A DNA stretch of 64,000 nt from a virus: IMG/VR virus record IMGVR_UViG_3300009285_003054, positions 62,001 through 126,000 of that record; one strand, given 5' to 3'. Shown in pieces: positions 62,565 through 64,000 of the stretch. Both the position numbers and the translations under genes were made by a program. The number at the start of each line of letters is the position of its first letter. Position 1 is the stretch's first letter. A model generated the notes under the pieces. That model saw only the letters and a list, made by a program, of their open reading frames with translations. It ran no database searches and was not told where the DNA came from.

Positions 62565-62957
62565 TTAGTCGGGTTGGGGGATTTCAAAGTGTTGTAGCAA
62601 TGCCTGTAGGGTAAGTGATCCAATACGTTTGATCACTTGTTCTCTCTGCGGAGTACGTATTGCCAGCCACTTGGCTTGCAACTCTACGAAGGGTTCGACC
62701 AGGCAACCCTGTGATCGGATGGCAGAGAAAAGCTCAAATCTCCGAGAACCCAAAGTTACGGTAAGCATTCCCTGAGTAAACTCTAGGGGGAGCCGAACGC
62801 CATTCTCTGCTATCAACAGACATACTCCTAGTGGAGTGCTTGGTCGGATTGATCCCACTGCTTCAGGCATCGGAGCATTTCCTAAAATGGCGTCTCTCCG
62901 GAGAGATCCAAGTTTGTCTCTTACAATGGGTAGTCTACTCTTCCCGCAGCATGCCAT
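62565..62957 (-). CDS. Small hypothetical protein, 130 aa
   Basis: A GGGGG stretch precedes ATG 62957, which overlaps the upstream 64-residue gene by 23 bases. The 130-residue product starts with a CC pair, has a basic beta-rich middle (GMLTVTLGSRRFELFSAIRS) and ends in a helix. No family is recognised. It sits between QueE and the polymerase. Confidence 0.45.
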   Translation of the reverse strand: MACCGKSRLPIVRDKLGSLRRDAILGNAPMPEAVGSIRPSTPLGVCLLIAENGVRLPLEFTQGMLTVTLGSRRFELFSAIRSQGCLVEPFVELQAKWLAIRTPQREQVIKRIGSLTLQALLQHFEIPQPD

Positions 62958-63129
62958 CAGAAACCCCCGTCTTCCTCACGGAATCAACAAACTCTTCTCT
63001 GTGCTCAATCTGGAGCGTCAATTTTGGTTTAGTCCGGATACCCATAGTCACATCTGACACTGTGGCTTGAGCCAACACTACCTGTCGAGGTTGTATTGAT
63101 ACACATCGAGTTTTTCTATAGTTGGACAC
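62935..63129 (-). CDS. Small hypothetical protein, 64 aa
   Basis: A GTG start at 63129 lies 2 bases after the QueE stop, with GAGGGCGG ahead. The 64-residue product is basic and beta-rich (PKLTLQIEHREEF). It overlaps the next gene by 23 bases. Probably translated by coupling to QueE; no family is recognised. Confidence 0.45.
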   Translation of the reverse strand: MSNYRKTRCVSIQPRQVVLAQATVSDVTMGIRTKPKLTLQIEHREEFVDSVRKTGVSDGMLREE

Positions 63130-63131
63130 AG

Positions 63132-63878
63132 CTACCGCCCTCTTTCGCCATCCCAGATTAATGTGTGAAGCCGAGTGGATAAGTTGAACCCGGAGTGTAG
63201 AATCTTGTCTAAAATACCCTCTAGTGAGAAGCTCTGAAGTCTCTGAATAAGACCCTCTCGATTCCTACACTCTGGCATGATCCAAACGTTACCTGGTTGA
63301 ATTTTATAGTCACTAACAATGCGTGATACAATGTGGAACTCTAATTCCGAAGATATTACAAATTTGAATCGGAGTGAGTCAGCCGGTACACGACTAGTCC
63401 ATTCCCGGAAGTCGATCCCAGTGGACCCTGAATCGGCGGAAGCTAACTTTGGGGATACGGTAAATTTGACGTAATCCGGTATCTCCCAAGATGGGTAGAT
63501 TTCACCATTGGTTTCGATCTCGACCCGAAACCAATTTAAGATGATGGCCAGTAGATCCAAATCCTCTGACACATGTATCATGGGCTCACCCCCCGTGAGT
63601 ACAAATAGTCTTCTTTGCAGATAGTCTTTCGTAAATCCTGGATCCAGGGTCATCTCTTTTGCGGTCATCATAGTAATCTTTGTCGGATCGAGCACACCTT
63701 TCTTCCATGCGTACTCTGTGTCACACCACCGACAGTGTAGGTTACACCCGGCCATCCGAACGAATCTGGCCGGGGAGCCAATCGACGGACCCTCCCCCTG
63801 GAATGAGTCGAACATTTCAACGACTGGGTATTTTTTCTGATCGATCATCGGTACCTCCACTGGACTGCCCCAACCCAT
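63132..63878 (-). CDS. queE: 7-carboxy-7-deazaguanine synthase (QueE)
   Basis: AGGGG six bases before ATG 63878 (MGWGSPVEVP) is preferred to a GTG 14 codons upstream. The 248-residue radical-SAM protein has FDSFQGEG (23-30), the cluster motif CNLHCRWCDTEYAW (C45, C49, C52) in the QueE pattern, and the SAM-binding LTGGEP near 96. QueE makes CDG, the precursor of preQ0 and 7-deazaguanine bases used in queuosine and, in several phages, in modified DNA guanine. Other pathway genes (folE, queD, queC, dpdA) are not in this window. Confidence 0.9.
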   Translation of the reverse strand: MGWGSPVEVPMIDQKKYPVVEMFDSFQGEGPSIGSPARFVRMAGCNLHCRWCDTEYAWKKGVLDPTKITMMTAKEMTLDPGFTKDYLQRRLFVLTGGEPMIHVSEDLDLLAIILNWFRVEIETNGEIYPSWEIPDYVKFTVSPKLASADSGSTGIDFREWTSRVPADSLRFKFVISSELEFHIVSRIVSDYKIQPGNVWIMPECRNREGLIQRLQSFSLEGILDKILHSGFNLSTRLHTLIWDGERGR

Positions 63879-63975
63879 ATACCACCCCTTTAGTGTGCGG
63901 AGATATCCAGTAATCTCCACCTAAATCGACCACAATAGCGTACACACCCTCGGAGGCAAATAACACTTTTTTCAT
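63817..63975 (-). CDS. Possible small protein upstream of queE
   Basis: An open frame from ATG 63975 encodes 52 residues (MKKVLFASEGVYAIVVDLGG...) with a protein-like pattern, and it overlaps the queE start by 62 bases in another frame. No good ribosome binding site is seen. It may be real and coupled to queE, or a chance frame. Confidence 0.35.
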   Translation of the reverse strand: MKKVLFASEGVYAIVVDLGGDYWISPHTKGVVYGLGQSSGGTDDRSEKIPSR

Positions 63976-64000
63976 ATCCAATTGGAGGATATAATCGACA

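Noticed and set aside
1-64000. tRNA genes, CRISPR arrays, insertion sequences, integrase or attachment sites
   Set aside because: No cloverleaf with a T-loop outside the tmRNA, no regularly spaced repeats, and no transposase or integrase motifs were seen on either strand by eye.

Overview
The window looks like part of the chromosome of a large, lytic-type contractile-tailed bacteriophage (myovirus morphology), not a bacterial chromosome. It encodes a tail sheath, a tape-measure protein with a frameshifted tail-assembly chaperone upstream, and many virion-like proteins. It also encodes a phage-style replication set: a UDG/PolA fusion polymerase, both gyrase subunits, a sigma factor and a dCTP deaminase. 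No integrase, tRNA gene, rRNA gene, IS element or CRISPR array was seen. Genes are tightly packed, often with ATGA or TAATG overlaps, and most have AGGAG-type ribosome binding sites. The host cannot be named from the sequence; one textbook -35/-10 promoter points to a bacterium with ordinary sigma-70 promoters.

Layout. Positions 1-4988 are on the plus strand: three unrecognised, probably virion, proteins, then a complete one-piece tmRNA gene (ssrA), a 62-aa protein, a strong terminator and two small genes, one encoding an exported Cys-rich protein. From about 5115 to the right edge nearly everything is on the minus strand, transcribed right to left; the exception is an orphan adenine-type DNA methyltransferase at about 41.9-42.7 kb.

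Read in the direction of transcription, the minus strand begins with a nucleotide and DNA metabolism block (63.9-45 kb). It holds QueE, UDG-PolA, a SAM-methyltransferase/GNAT fusion, a stand-alone GNAT-like protein, a Cys-rich metal protein, a GNAT, dCTP deaminase, a metalloprotease, GyrB and GyrA. The virion block (44.5-22 kb) follows. It holds a metallopeptidase, a 2H-phosphoesterase fused to a virion-type protein, the tail sheath, a set of mosaic basic proteins sharing one domain, a likely tail tube, two paralogous small decoration-like proteins, a sigma-70 factor, the chaperone pair with a -1 frameshift signal, the tape measure and an HNH protein. The last block (22-5 kb) begins behind a sigma-70-like promoter. 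It has a MoxR AAA+ ATPase, a Zn-containing and possibly sigma-like protein, a degenerate P-loop protein, baseplate-like proteins, a giant SNF2 helicase and a VSR/PD-(D/E)xK-type homing endonuclease.

How the genes fit together. QueE, dCTP deaminase, the methyltransferase/GNAT proteins and the DNA polymerase suggest that the phage handles modified or edited nucleotides, with the UDG domain policing uracil. The sigma factor, a possible second divergent sigma and a recurrent CTCTAAAG motif in front of gyrA, gyrB, the SNF2 gene and others suggest phage-directed transcription timing. The tmRNA would let the phage rescue ribosomes during host degradation. The items most worth checking are the tmRNA tag, the complete -1 frameshift signal, the putative hypermodification cluster, the CTCTAAAG motif and the 2H-phosphoesterase/virion fusion.
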